From Lentzea waywayandensis (lineage in GTDB: Bacteria; Actinomycetota; Actinomycetes; Mycobacteriales; Pseudonocardiaceae): a stretch of DNA of 64,000 bases. The translations under genes and the position numbers were made by a program. Under the pieces are notes generated by a model. It ran no database searches and was not told the DNA's origin. It worked only from the letters and a program-made list of their open reading frames with translations. The DNA lies in contig NZ_FOYL01000005.1 in the NCBI RefSeq assembly GCF_900115955.1, positions 186,001 to 250,000 of the forward strand, given 5' to 3'. The stretch's first letter is position 1, and each line of letters opens with the position of its first letter. Positions 8,527-17,370 of the stretch are shown here, piece by piece.

Positions 8527-9437
8527 GCGCGCACCCTTTCCGGCTCACCGAACAGACCCTGCGGGCGGAAGACGAGCACGAGGATCAGCACGACGAAGAT
8601 CCACACGTAGTCGTACTGGGTGCCGCCCGGCATGTACTGACCGGCAACGGTCTTGATCAGACCGATGATGAACGCGCCGATGACCGCGCCGCGGATGCTG
8701 CCGACACCGCCCAGGACGGCCGCCGTGAAGGCGAAGATGCCGTTCTGGAAGCCCATGTCGATGTTGATGTTGTTCAGGTAGCCGCCGAACATGATGCCGG
8801 CGACGCCGGCGAGCACGGCGCCGATGATGAACGTCAGCACGATCACGCGGTCGGGGTTGACGCCCATGAGCTTCGCGGTGTCAGGGTCCTGCGCGGTCGC
8901 ACGCATCGCCCGGCCCATGCGGGAGCGGTTGATGTAGGTCTGCAGGATGATCGCGAGACCCACCGAGAGCACGACGAGCAGCACACCGGTCCACGAGATG
9001 TTGACCGAGCCGATCGTGAGGTTGCCCTCGGGGAAGACCTTCGGGTACGGCAGGTTGGACTTGGCGTTCGGGTAGAAGACGCGCACGGCCTCCTGCAGGA
9101 ACACGGACACGCCCAGCGCTGTGATGAGCGGAGCCAGCCGAGGCGCGTTGCGCAGGGGCCGGTAGGCGAACCGTTCCATGATCACGGCGACGACGACCGC
9201 CACCACGATGCCGCCGACGAACATGAGCGGCAGTGCCACGGCAGGCGACTTCTTGAGGTCGTCAGGAAGAAGCGTGAACGTGGCGAGGCCTCCGTACGAG
9301 GCCACCATGAAAACCTCGCCGTGGGCGAAGTTGATCAGCTGGATGATGCCGTACACCATCGTGTACCCCAGGGCGATCAGGGCGATCAACGCACCCTGAA
9401 TGACCCCGTTGGCCAGCTGTTGAAGCAGGACTGACAC
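8523..9437 (-). CDS. livH: Branched-chain amino acid ABC permease LivH
   Basis: 304 aa membrane permease with about eight helices. Family motifs include LGYTMVYGIIQLINFAHGE near the N-terminus and the coupling segment GRAMRATAQDPDTAKLMG. The frame extends to a TTG at 9455, but GTG at 9437 is preferred: GGAGG sits five bases upstream and MSVLLQQLANG is the usual family N-terminus. Separated from livJ by 77 bp containing a hairpin. Confidence 0.94.
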   Translation of the reverse strand: MSVLLQQLANGVIQGALIALIALGYTMVYGIIQLINFAHGEVFMVASYGGLATFTLLPDDLKKSPAVALPLMFVGGIVVAVVVAVIMERFAYRPLRNAPRLAPLITALGVSVFLQEAVRVFYPNAKSNLPYPKVFPEGNLTIGSVNISWTGVLLVVLSVGLAIILQTYINRSRMGRAMRATAQDPDTAKLMGVNPDRVIVLTFIIGAVLAGVAGIMFGGYLNNINIDMGFQNGIFAFTAAVLGGVGSIRGAVIGAFIIGLIKTVAGQYMPGGTQYDYVWIFVVLILVLVFRPQGLFGEPERVRA

Positions 9438-9455
9438 GACTACCTCCGTAAACAA

Positions 9456-9484
9456 CGGGGGCGAGCAAACAACGCCCGCCCCCG
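9456..9484 (-). terminator. Hairpin between livJ and livH (possible attenuator)
   Basis: CGGGGGC (9456-9462) can pair with GCCCCCG (9478-9484). It lies between the binding-protein gene and the membrane genes of the same operon. Such intercistronic hairpins commonly let the abundant binding protein be made in excess of the permease through partial termination or 3'-end protection. The role here is inferred. Confidence 0.5.
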
Positions 9485-9514
9485 CCGTGGCTTCAATCAG
9501 TAATTAGGTAGTCG

Positions 9515-10741
9515 TCAGCCGGTGAACGTGCCGGTCTGAACGTCCTTCCACTTGGCCGAGGTGACCTGGTAGACGGTCAGCACCTTGTTCGTGCTGTCGC
9601 CGTACTGGTCGAACTTGACCTCACCAGTGGCACCGGAGCCGGCGTAGGCACCGACGTTGGTCAGCATGGCGTCACGCTTCGACTCGTCCCAGGCAGCGCC
9701 GTCGACGGTCTTGGCCAGGGCACCGATGATCGCGTTCGCGGCGTCGTAGGAGAACGCACCGTAGGCGGCGTAGTCCTCCTTGCCGAACTTCGCCTTGTAC
9801 GCGTCGACGAAGGCCTTGGCCGTGGCCAGGGACTCGGTCGGGGCACCGACGGAGGTGGCGAGGTCGCCCTCCTTGCCGCCGAGCTCGATGTACTTGCCGT
9901 CGAAGATGCCGTCGCCGCCCATCAGCGGAACGTCGAGACCGGCGTCCTTCATCTGCTTGGACAGCGGGCCGGCGACCGGGTACTCACCGCCGTAGTAGAC
10001 GGCCTCCGGGCCGAGGGCCTTGATCTTGGCGATGACGCCGGAGAAGTCGGTGTCCTTCTCGCCGACCTTCTCGGAGCCGACGATCGTGCCACCCTTCTTG
10101 GTGACCTGCTTCGACAGCTCGGCGGCCAGGCCCTCACCGTAGGTCTTGCCGTCGGTGACGATGGCGATCTTCTTCTTGCCGGCCTTCTCGACGAGGTAGT
10201 TGGCCGCGTACGGCCCCTGCAGGTCGTCGGTGGTGCAGACGCGGAAGTAGTTGTCGAACTGCCGCTTCGGGGCCGTCAGGAAGTCATTACCCCTGGTCAG
10301 CGACGGGTTCGTGTTGGCCGGCGACACCTGGGGGATCTTCTTGTCCCGCAGGATCGGCTGCACGGTCTGGGCCACAGACGAGTTCAGCGTGCCGACGACA
10401 CCGACAACGTTCGGGTCGGTCGACAGCTTCGTGGCGGCCTGGGCACCCTTGGCGGGGTTGGCCTCGTCGTCCTGGGCGGACACGGTCAGCTTGTAGCCCT
10501 TGACCGTGCACTTCTTGTTCGCCTCGTCCACGGCGAGCTCGGCGGACTGCTTGATGCCGACGCCGAGAGCGGACAGGTTCCCGGACAACGGGGCGACAAC
10601 ACCGACGGTCAGAGTGCCCTTCGACGTGTCGCAGCTGCCCCCGGTGGTGCCGCCGCCCTCGGTCTTGTTCGAGCCACAGGCTGCAAGAACAAGCAGCGAG
10701 GCGCCGACGATCGCTGCGGACTTCACAGAGTGCTTACGCAC
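9515..10741 (-). CDS. livJ: Branched-chain amino acid ABC substrate-binding lipoprotein
   Basis: 408 aa. Lipoprotein signal ending LVLAAC, lipidated Cys at 22, then a Thr/Gly-rich tether and a two-lobed periplasmic-binding-type-1 fold (VGVVAPLSGNLSALG, LRDKKIPQVSPANTNPSLT, AIVTDGKTYGEGLA). It captures substrate outside the membrane and delivers it to LivHM. GTG start with a strong GGAGGG upstream. First gene of the liv operon. Branched-chain specificity is assumed from the operon; urea- or amide-type substrates are possible in this family. Confidence 0.94.
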   Translation of the reverse strand: MRKHSVKSAAIVGASLLVLAACGSNKTEGGGTTGGSCDTSKGTLTVGVVAPLSGNLSALGVGIKQSAELAVDEANKKCTVKGYKLTVSAQDDEANPAKGAQAATKLSTDPNVVGVVGTLNSSVAQTVQPILRDKKIPQVSPANTNPSLTRGNDFLTAPKRQFDNYFRVCTTDDLQGPYAANYLVEKAGKKKIAIVTDGKTYGEGLAAELSKQVTKKGGTIVGSEKVGEKDTDFSGVIAKIKALGPEAVYYGGEYPVAGPLSKQMKDAGLDVPLMGGDGIFDGKYIELGGKEGDLATSVGAPTESLATAKAFVDAYKAKFGKEDYAAYGAFSYDAANAIIGALAKTVDGAAWDESKRDAMLTNVGAYAGSGATGEVKFDQYGDSTNKVLTVYQVTSAKWKDVQTGTFTG

Positions 10742-10833
10742 GTGATGTCCCTCCTATATCCCTGCTCCCGGCTACGCGAGATCTCCGCGCACCGCTCCAT
10801 CACCCTCTCCTGAGGGATGGCCGGAACCTAGGC

Positions 10834-10896
10834 GATGACTGTGACCGCAGTCATCAAAGCCAATGGGCTCGTGACCATAACGCAACGCGGCGTTAT
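10834..10896. promoter_or_regulatory. Two dyads in the liv / 10967 divergent control region
   Basis: The 225-bp gap between livJ and the divergent gene at 10967 holds two perfect inverted repeats: GATGACTG/CAGTCATC (10834-10841, 10848-10855; 6-bp spacer) and ATAACGC/GCGTTAT (10877-10883, 10890-10896; 6-bp spacer). Their centres are about 42 bp apart, four helical turns. They look like operator sites for a dimeric regulator, but no regulator is recognised nearby for this operon. Confidence 0.5.
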
Positions 10897-10966
10897 GTTT
10901 CACTTAAGCAATGTCACAGACGGTAACCTTCGTTCACTCTTTGGACGGCTGCCATAACGTGGACGT

Positions 10967-12598
10967 ATGACTCCGCGTCGCCGAGTGATCACCGCGGTGG
11001 GCGCCGTCGCGATCATCGTCGCGGCGGTGCTGGTTCTGCGTGAGTCCGATGATGCCTCGAAGACACCCAGTTCAGGGGCCGTTCGCTTAACTAAGTACAC
11101 GGCGGATTTCGTCAGCGTTTCGCCTCCGCCGCCCCGGCCAAGCCCGCCGTCCTCCGTATGGAGCAGCGACGGAAGAGTCCAATGGGTACCCGTGACGGGC
11201 GCGAGCGGGTACGAGGTCTTCGGAAAACTCGTCGCGTCGCCCGAGATCGCGGGCTCCGGGCGACCGGACGTGCGCGCGGTGGACGCGTTCGGCCAACGAT
11301 CTTCGCCGGTCAGGGCGGAGGAACGCCCGAGTGACGACGACTGGCGGCAGGCGGTCATCGGCTGGCTGGACGACTTCGACGACACGTTCCTCGACCACCG
11401 CTACCACCTGAGCGGCCGGCGCGGGTGCGTGAACCCCGGCTCGGGCTCCGGCGGCCGTCTGGTGATCGACATGCCGTGTGGAAACGACACGGCCGTGCTG
11501 CGCGCACGGACGCCTCTGCGATTGAACGAGTCGGCGGAGCTGGGCCGCGTGACCGTCGTGACGGACGCGGCCGGACCACGCGGAAAGCTCGTGGTCGATC
11601 TGGCCCCCGGGACGCCCGATCGCCTCGGACCCATACCTCCTGCTGATGCGGTTCGCGTGGTGGTGGACGACTCCGTGGCCCCCGGAACGCGTGGCGCGGG
11701 CGTTCTGCATCGATTCGAAGTGGTGCTGACAGATAACGGCGTGCGGGTCCTTCAGGACGGCGCCCAGATCGCGACTTCGCCTGTCGTGCCGAAGTGGCGT
11801 GACGCGAGCGTGCTGATCGGCGTGACGCCTCCGGTCAGCTATCCCGGACGCGTGGAGATCGACGCGATCGGCATCTCCGGCTCGCGTGGGCCCGAGAGCG
11901 AGGTGATCGAGACACCGCTCGTGGCGGGAACGCTGCGCGTGCTCGAACCCGAGGAGGAGGCGCCGGGCATCGGCGTGGCGCGCGCACCGTTGCGTGGAGC
12001 CCCTTCGGCGCGATTGCGGACAACGGTCCGGTTCGGCGACGGCGGCGACCCGAACGGCCTGGTCGCGCAGCTCGGATCGGCGAAGGTGCCGCTGCGGCCG
12101 GCGGTGAGCGGCTGGTCCGCGGCGGAGGACAGCGAGTTGACGCTGGTCGGGGACGTGCCCGCCGAGCTCCTCACCGCGGACGGACCGGACGCGCTGACGC
12201 CGTTCGTGCTGCGCATGCCCGGCGCGTCGCAGGCCCAGGTGCTGGAGAGCTACCTGGAGGTGCCCGGACGGTCCGAGGCGAAACTGGAGAACGCCCCGGC
12301 CGAGCCACCGCCCGTTTTGCCCGTCATGACGGCTGAGATCAACGCTAAGGGTCCGAACGACGCGGCGCTGGTGATCACCCTCGACGCGGCCCACGCACGG
12401 TCAGTGGCGCCGATAGCGGGCTTCGAGGTGTACGTCGACACCTCTCTCGCGGCGACCGTGCCGATGCCCGGCGGCGTGGGTGGCCGGCACGAGCTGCAGA
12501 TCTCGCTGAAAGGCAGCCACAACGTGGAAGTCCGCCTGCGTCCCGAGGATCCGGGACGACAGACGGACTCCGTGTGGCTGGAACTGCGCCGAAGCTGA
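10967..12598 (+). CDS. Membrane-anchored extracellular protein of unknown function
   Basis: 543 aa. An N-terminal basic stretch and a single hydrophobic helix (about 8-24, VITAVGAVAIIVAAVLVL) anchor it, leaving the rest outside. Residues about 60-110 resemble a degenerate fibronectin-type segment (VQWVPVTGASGYEVFG). The region from about 125 to 305 has the beta-rich look of a concanavalin-like sandwich (HRFEVVLTDNGVRVLQDG, then a VEIDAIGISG strand). The C-terminal 100 residues are again beta-rich. No enzyme motif is visible. Not recognised as a named family. It has its own promoter region, opposite liv, and ends at a terminator. Confidence 0.75.
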   Translation: MTPRRRVITAVGAVAIIVAAVLVLRESDDASKTPSSGAVRLTKYTADFVSVSPPPPRPSPPSSVWSSDGRVQWVPVTGASGYEVFGKLVASPEIAGSGRPDVRAVDAFGQRSSPVRAEERPSDDDWRQAVIGWLDDFDDTFLDHRYHLSGRRGCVNPGSGSGGRLVIDMPCGNDTAVLRARTPLRLNESAELGRVTVVTDAAGPRGKLVVDLAPGTPDRLGPIPPADAVRVVVDDSVAPGTRGAGVLHRFEVVLTDNGVRVLQDGAQIATSPVVPKWRDASVLIGVTPPVSYPGRVEIDAIGISGSRGPESEVIETPLVAGTLRVLEPEEEAPGIGVARAPLRGAPSARLRTTVRFGDGGDPNGLVAQLGSAKVPLRPAVSGWSAAEDSELTLVGDVPAELLTADGPDALTPFVLRMPGASQAQVLESYLEVPGRSEAKLENAPAEPPPVLPVMTAEINAKGPNDAALVITLDAAHARSVAPIAGFEVYVDTSLAATVPMPGGVGGRHELQISLKGSHNVEVRLRPEDPGRQTDSVWLELRRS

Positions 12599-12601
12599 CT
12601 C

Positions 12602-12636
12602 GTGGTGTGGCCCGGCCCGTTGCCGGGCGGCACCAC
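12602..12636. terminator. Bidirectional terminator between convergent genes
   Basis: Fifteen-base arms 12602-12616 and 12622-12636 pair around a 5-base loop with a two-base internal mismatch. The right arm touches the stop codon of the ANTAR regulator gene, so it serves both converging genes. Confidence 0.75.
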
Positions 12637-13247
12637 TAGCCGAAGTTCTCGATGACGGCCTCTGCGACGGCCTTCATCGTCGTGCGGCGGTCCATGGCGG
12701 TGCGCTGCACCCACCTGAACGCCTCCGGCTCGCTCAGACCCTGCTTGGTCATGAGAATGCCCTTGGCCCGTTCCACGACCTTGCGGGTCTCCAGGCGCTC
12801 GGTGAGCCCGGCGACTTCCTGTTCAAGCGCGGCCAGTTCGTTGAACCGGCTCATCGCCAGCTCGATCGCGGGCACGAGGTCCCGCTTGGCGAACGGCTTG
12901 ACCAGGTAGGCCATCGCACCCGCGTCACGGGCGCGCTCGACCAGGTCGCGCTGGCTGAACGCGGTGAGGATCACGACCGGCGCGATCCTGTTGCCGGCGA
13001 TGTGCTGCGCCGCCTCGATCCCGTCGACCTTGGGCATCTTGACGTCCAGGATCACCAGGTCGGGATTGAGCTCGGTCGCGAGCTTGATGGCCTCTTCACC
13101 ATCTGCGGCCTCGCCCGCCACGTCGTAGCCCTCTTCGCGCAGCATCTCCACGAGGTCGAGACGGATCAACGCCTCGTCTTCGGCGACGAGCACGCGAGGG
13201 GCCTTGCGCGTGGCTTCGGCTTGGGCCTCGGCAGCCTGCTGGGTCAC
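12636..13247 (-). CDS. pdtaR: ANTAR-domain response regulator (PdtaR type)
   Basis: 203 aa. An N-terminal receiver domain (about 18-130) has acidic pocket residues EDE and the phosphoacceptor Asp in LVILDVKMPKVDG at residue 68. A short coiled segment follows, then a C-terminal ANTAR RNA-binding domain (about 142-198; RKVVERAKGILM, MDRRTTMKAVAEAV). It matches mycobacterial PdtaR (Rv1626), which on phosphorylation binds tandem hairpins in mRNA leaders and antiterminates. No partner kinase is adjacent, as in other actinobacteria. ATG start just after GGAGGACCCC. Confidence 0.92.
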   Translation of the reverse strand: MTQQAAEAQAEATRKAPRVLVAEDEALIRLDLVEMLREEGYDVAGEAADGEEAIKLATELNPDLVILDVKMPKVDGIEAAQHIAGNRIAPVVILTAFSQRDLVERARDAGAMAYLVKPFAKRDLVPAIELAMSRFNELAALEQEVAGLTERLETRKVVERAKGILMTKQGLSEPEAFRWVQRTAMDRRTTMKAVAEAVIENFG

Positions 13248-13289
13248 CGGGGTCCTCCTGACGATCGTTCCTGCGGGCGAAAGCGCAGT

Positions 13290-14111
13290 CTACCGGCGGT
13301 CAGGCCGCTGATCGGGCTGACCAGCCGTGACGGCAGACACGAACTCCTCAGGCCACGGATAGGTCCGCATGCCTTCCTCGACGTCCTCGGACGGCGCGTC
13401 GATGCGGCGCGGCGTGATCTCGCGGGTGGTCCCGAAGTCCGGGTGGCCGAGCTTCTGCCTGATCTCGTCCTCGGACGGGCCACCGGCCCACTCGACGAAC
13501 CAGGCCCCGCCCATGGGGAGTGCTCGCAACCAGCTCGCGTCATGCCACAGGTGTACCCGGCGCAGGAGAGCGCTCCCAGTGGCCGGTTCGGCGATCTCGT
13601 CGTCGTTGCCGCCACCGTCGGCGTACTCGACGCCGCGGTGCTCGTGCATCCAGCGCACGTAACGCATGCCGAGATCCCACGCCTGCTCGTCGACCCCGGC
13701 CAGCACGACTCCGGCGTCTCCGGTGGTCAGCTCGGCCGACCGCCGGTACTGCCGGTGCTCGAGACCGGCTACACCCATGCCGAACCCGCCCTCGGTGCGC
13801 GGCAGCAGTTCGAACAGCAGCGGACCGAGAGCCCTGTCGCCCAGGTGCAGCTTCAGGGGCTCCCCCGGTTCCACGGTCCGGAACGCGTGGGCGGGCCTGA
13901 TGATGCTCGCGGGCGGCATCAGCTGGAGCATGCTCGCGGCCGCGCAGCCCGCGACCAGCACCTTGGCTTCGAGCCGGCGCTGGGCCTCGGTCGTGGCGTC
14001 GGGCAGCACCGAATCGCCGTCGCGGACGGCCGGGACCGCCTGGGACAGGTTCTCGCCCGTGTAGGTGCGCCGCAGATCGGCGAGCTGGTCCGTGGTGGAC
14101 AGACGTGCCAT
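13290..14111 (-). CDS. Conserved actinobacterial hypothetical protein
   Basis: 273 aa, cytoplasmic by appearance, with no signal or membrane segment. Start ATG 14111 (MARLSTTDQLADLRRTYTG) with GAGGA upstream; the frame continues 16 codons further with unlikely residues. An early helical part (QRRLEAKVLVAGCAAASMLQL) is followed by a mixed alpha/beta body with LLFELLPRTEGGFGMG and WFVEWAGGPSEDEIR. Family not recognised. The next gene downstream, 42 bp away, is the ANTAR regulator. Confidence 0.7.
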   Translation of the reverse strand: MARLSTTDQLADLRRTYTGENLSQAVPAVRDGDSVLPDATTEAQRRLEAKVLVAGCAAASMLQLMPPASIIRPAHAFRTVEPGEPLKLHLGDRALGPLLFELLPRTEGGFGMGVAGLEHRQYRRSAELTTGDAGVVLAGVDEQAWDLGMRYVRWMHEHRGVEYADGGGNDDEIAEPATGSALLRRVHLWHDASWLRALPMGGAWFVEWAGGPSEDEIRQKLGHPDFGTTREITPRRIDAPSEDVEEGMRTYPWPEEFVSAVTAGQPDQRPDRR

Positions 14112-14315
14112 GACAGCAGTCCTCGTTTCCGCCGCCCGGCTCGGCCGACAAGGACGCATGTGTCACGCGTCTACGTGGTCAGTTCGCTTCGCTGAGCAGG
14201 AGTTGCTGAACACTGCGGCGGAGAGTGCCGCTCACTGCCGGGGAGCGGCTCCAGCCTCACGTCTGCTCGGACGCCACGAACCACGTTACCGGACCGGCGC
14301 ACCTGGTTTTCCGCG

Positions 14316-14918
14316 CTAGTCGGCGCCCACGATCAGCTTGTACTTCACGTCGACTTCCCTGCCTCCCGCGGAGCCCCGGATCACGAGCTCGTGCTCACCG
14401 GACGCGGGAGCGGGAATCCACGCGTACAGCCCGCAGCCGACCGAGTTGATCCGGCCCGCCGACGTGCCGTACGGGTTGCCCGCGCGCGCTTCGTAGGTGA
14501 ACGGCGTCGCGGACACCCTCGTCAGCGTCTGCGTCGAGCCGTCCAGCAGCACCTCGCCCTGCGCGTTCTTCATGAACGTCTCGCAGCCCGCGACGTCGGT
14601 CGCGAGGTTCACGACGGGCGCGAGCAGCGGCTTGGAGGCGGGGACGCGGCACTGCCGCTCGACCGGGCTCTCACTGAGCGACCCGGCGAGCAGCCAGACC
14701 TCGACGGGCTGGTCACGCATGCAGTAGCGCCCGGAGGTGTCGGACACCGGGTTGCTGTTCGCGGGCTGGGAGGCCCACGTCCACCAGCGCGCCTGGAAAT
14801 CGGCCGGCGCCAGTTTGTCCGAAGTGGACTTTTGAGTTGCGGGGGGTTGTGCCGCCATTTGCGCGTTTCCGCCACAACCGGCGAGCAGAACAACCAAGAA
14901 CAGCAGGACAATCCTCAC
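14316..14918 (-). CDS. Putative lipoprotein
   Basis: 200 aa. The signal peptide ends in the lipobox LLAGC (Cys about 15), followed by a Gln/Thr-rich linker and a domain with four conserved-looking cysteines (GRYCMRD, RQCRVP, AGCETFM, VGCGLY) and a beta-rich end. The motif RWWTWASQPANSNPVSD recalls secreted proteins annotated only as hypothetical in actinomycetes and proteobacteria. The GTG start overlaps the upstream gene's TGA by 4 bp, so the two are translationally coupled. Confidence 0.75.
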   Translation of the reverse strand: MRIVLLFLVVLLAGCGGNAQMAAQPPATQKSTSDKLAPADFQARWWTWASQPANSNPVSDTSGRYCMRDQPVEVWLLAGSLSESPVERQCRVPASKPLLAPVVNLATDVAGCETFMKNAQGEVLLDGSTQTLTRVSATPFTYEARAGNPYGTSAGRINSVGCGLYAWIPAPASGEHELVIRGSAGGREVDVKYKLIVGAD

Positions 14919-15271
14919 TGGTTCTCGCGTCCCTTGCGTCGTTGTTCCTCCGCGCGCTCACGGCAGCGGCGCAGGAACTCCTGATCGTCGTCAGCTTCGG
15001 TGGCCGCGAACCGTCCCGGCCGGTCGTACTCGGGAAAAGCAGGTGCACCGCGCTCGTAGGCCGCGAATCGCGCGCGTCCGGTCCCCACCACCGGCCGGCC
15101 CGCAACGAGCCACGCGATCGATCCCACCAACGGGAACAGCAGGACCAGGAGAAGCCACAACATCTTCGGCAGATTGCGAACCGAGCCTTCGTCGGTCGTG
15201 ATCACATCCACGACAGCGAAGATCAACAGCCCTATCATCAGCACTCCGAACAGCCCACCGAAGTACAGCAT
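14915..15271 (-). CDS. PLDc_N-type two-helix membrane protein
   Basis: 118 aa. Two membrane helices (about 3-20 and 36-58) match the PLDc_N module found at the front of cardiolipin synthases (NLPKMLWLLLVLLFPLVGSI). A cytoplasmic tail rich in Arg/Glu (FLRRCRERAEEQRRKGREN) follows. No phospholipase catalytic HKD motif is present, so it is a free-standing PLDc_N protein, common in actinomycetes and of unknown role. Start ATG 15271; GTG 15277 is also possible. Coupled to the lipoprotein gene. Confidence 0.72.
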   Translation of the reverse strand: MLYFGGLFGVLMIGLLIFAVVDVITTDEGSVRNLPKMLWLLLVLLFPLVGSIAWLVAGRPVVGTGRARFAAYERGAPAFPEYDRPGRFAATEADDDQEFLRRCRERAEEQRRKGRENQ

Positions 15272-15755
15272 CTCCACCCCCAGGTCGTGCGGTCGCCGCA
15301 CATCGTGGCACAAGGGGCCACTCCCTGAACACAGTTCACCTGTCAATCATCTCGAGACCAATTCACGAACCCGTGAATTCCTCGAAACAAAAGCCGCGCG
15401 GAGGCCGGAAATGCCGTCCCGCGGCGCGCGGTCCGGACCACACCGAAGCTCGGGCGCAGCACGTCCCGCTGGGCCGTCAGGTCCACCGCCACTGTCGGCC
15501 GACCCGCGCAACCAATTCGCCCTGCGGGACGAAAAGGCGCGGCGGCCAGGTCGAATTCGACGCCCGGCCGCACCGGCCCGAATTGCGTTTCGCTCGATTC
15601 GAACGAGGTTTCGCGGACCGGAACGTTCACACTGTCCCAGGTGGACTGGACAACGTGACGGAACTCGTGTCCGAGCCGTTCCGCGCCTGACGCTGAGCAC
15701 CAGACCTGCTGCGCATCCGTTGCCCGGGCCGTAAGCGAGCCTTAGCGTCGGACGC
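15272..15755. other. 484-bp intergenic region with a dyad and a doubtful short frame
   Basis: The region lies between the divergent PLDc_N gene and the ThDP enzyme gene. A perfect 7-bp dyad, AATTCAC (15360-15366) with GTGAATT (15373-15379), is AT-rich against its surroundings and could be an operator for the PLDc_N/lipoprotein pair. A minus-strand frame at 15343-15630 (95 codons from GTG) has moderate codon bias, no convincing ribosome site and no recognised similarity. It is not called as a gene. Confidence 0.4.
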
Positions 15756-17342
15756 ATGCCCAAGGGTGCCGAGAGCTTGCTGACCGTCCTGGCCGCGCAC
15801 GACGTCGAGGTGGTGTTCGGCCTGCCCGGTGTCCACAACCTCGCCATCTGGGAGGCGTTGGAGAAGCACCTGGGCATCCGCATGATCGGCGTGCGCCACG
15901 AACAGACGGCGGTCTACGCGGCAGACGGCTACGCACGCGCCACGGGCAAGCTCGGCGTGGCCGTCGTGACGACCGGCCCCGGCGCGGCGAACACCCTGGG
16001 CGCCACCGGCGAGGCGTGGGCGTCGGGCAGCCCGGTGCTCGTGATCGCGACGGACATCCCGTCGACGCTCCGGCGGCCCGGCGTCTATCGCGGCGTGCTG
16101 CACGAGACGCGCGACCAGAAGGCCATGTTCACGCCGGTCACCAAGGCGTCGTTCGACGTGCCGTCCGCGCAGGAGATCGCCGCGTACACCGGCAAGGCCG
16201 TCCAGCAGGCCACCCAAAGCCCTCACGGCCCGGTTTACCTAGGCGTCCCCACGGACTTCCTGTCCGCCGAAGTCCCACACCACGCCATCACGAAGGTCGC
16301 GCCCACTCACGAGGTAGCCGACCTCACCGAAGCCGAGCAGCTCATCGCCCGTTCCGAGAGGCCCCTGATCTGGGCGGGCGGCGGTGCGGCACGGTCCGGC
16401 GCCGGACCCGCGATCGGCGCGTTGGCCGCCAAACTCCAGGCACCGATCATCACGACGTACGGCGCACGCGGCCTGACGGACAGCCCTCATGTCGTGCGGG
16501 GCCCAGTGCACGCACCGCCCGTAGGAAAGCTCTGGGACGACGCCGACCTCGTGATCGCGATCGGCACCGACTTCGACGGCATGATGACCCAGAACTGGTT
16601 GCAGCCGAAGCCACGCACCCTGCTGGCCGTCAACATCGACAAGGCCGAGGCCGACAAGAACTACCCGGCGGACGTCACGATCGAAGGCGACGCGGCCACC
16701 GTCAGCGCCGCACTCGCGGCCGTGGTCGCCACCAAACAAGCCGCCGTCGACGTCGAGGCGGTCAACGCCGAGGTGCGCGCGCTGGCGGAAGCCGACTCCC
16801 CCGAAGCCATGAAACTGTTGCAGGCCTTGGAAGGCACCGACGCCACGATCGTCGCCGACATGTGCATCCCCGGTTACTGGATCGGCGGCTTCCACCACGT
16901 CACCAAACCTCGCGGCCTCGCCTACCCGGTCGGCTGGGGCACGCTCGGCTTCGGTTTCCCGGCGGCCATCGGCGCGGCCGTCGCTCACCGCACGATCGCG
17001 GTGGTCGGCGACGGCGGCTTCCTCTTCGCGTGCGGCGACCTCGCCACGCTCAAGCAGGAAGGCCTGCTGCTCACCATCGTGCTCGTGGACGACGGCGGCT
17101 ACGGCATGCTCCGCTACGACCAGCAGGTCGCGAACCACACCATCAGCGGCGTCGACCTGACCCGCCCGGACTTCGCCAGGCTGGCCGAGAGCTTCGGCAT
17201 CCCCGCGGTCACCCTGAACGGCTTCGACGACCTCAGGTCCACCCTGGACGAGACCTCCGGCCCGTCCATGATCGTGGTGAACGCGAGCCTGAAGCCGCCG
17301 ATCACCACCTCCCCGCGCTGGTACCGCAAAAACGCCACCTGA
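15756..17342 (+). CDS. Thiamine-diphosphate enzyme, acetolactate synthase-like
   Basis: 528 aa, three-domain ThDP fold. The N-terminal Pyr domain has the catalytic Glu in RHEQTA (residue 49) and [13 protein letters not shown] central domain follows, then a C-terminal PP domain with [16 protein letters not shown] and [15 protein letters not shown] near 418, where the metal-binding motif ends in VDDGGYG rather than the usual NN/ND. It is shorter than IlvB (about 570-600), has no adjacent small subunit (ilvN) and no ilvC. It is therefore likely a dedicated alpha-keto acid decarboxylase or carboligase rather than the biosynthetic enzyme. Reaction not assignable from sequence. Confidence 0.85.
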   Translation: MPKGAESLLTVLAAHDVEVVFGLPGVHNLAIWEALEKHLGIRMIGVRHEQTAVYAADGYARATGKLGVAVVTTGPGAANTLGATGEAWASGSPVLVIATDIPSTLRRPGVYRGVLHETRDQKAMFTPVTKASFDVPSAQEIAAYTGKAVQQATQSPHGPVYLGVPTDFLSAEVPHHAITKVAPTHEVADLTEAEQLIARSERPLIWAGGGAARSGAGPAIGALAAKLQAPIITTYGARGLTDSPHVVRGPVHAPPVGKLWDDADLVIAIGTDFDGMMTQNWLQPKPRTLLAVNIDKAEADKNYPADVTIEGDAATVSAALAAVVATKQAAVDVEAVNAEVRALAEADSPEAMKLLQALEGTDATIVADMCIPGYWIGGFHHVTKPRGLAYPVGWGTLGFGFPAAIGAAVAHRTIAVVGDGGFLFACGDLATLKQEGLLLTIVLVDDGGYGMLRYDQQVANHTISGVDLTRPDFARLAESFGIPAVTLNGFDDLRSTLDETSGPSMIVVNASLKPPITTSPRWYRKNAT

Positions 17343-17370
17343 TCCGGCACCCCCTGGGTACCTTCCCGCC

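Noticed and set aside
10900-10935. GlnR-box-like GTCAC and GTAAC elements upstream of the liv operon
   Set aside because: Spacing is five bases rather than the usual six and the second half-site does not fit the consensus well; not strong enough to call.
15343-15630. Minus-strand 95-codon frame in the 15.3-15.7 kb gap
   Set aside because: No ribosome site, weaker codon bias than neighbours and no family similarity; left as a possibility in the intergenic note.
15756-17342. Calling this gene ilvB
   Set aside because: It is shorter than IlvB, has no adjacent ilvN/ilvC and carries a VDDGGYG motif, so only the ThDP-enzyme family is claimed.
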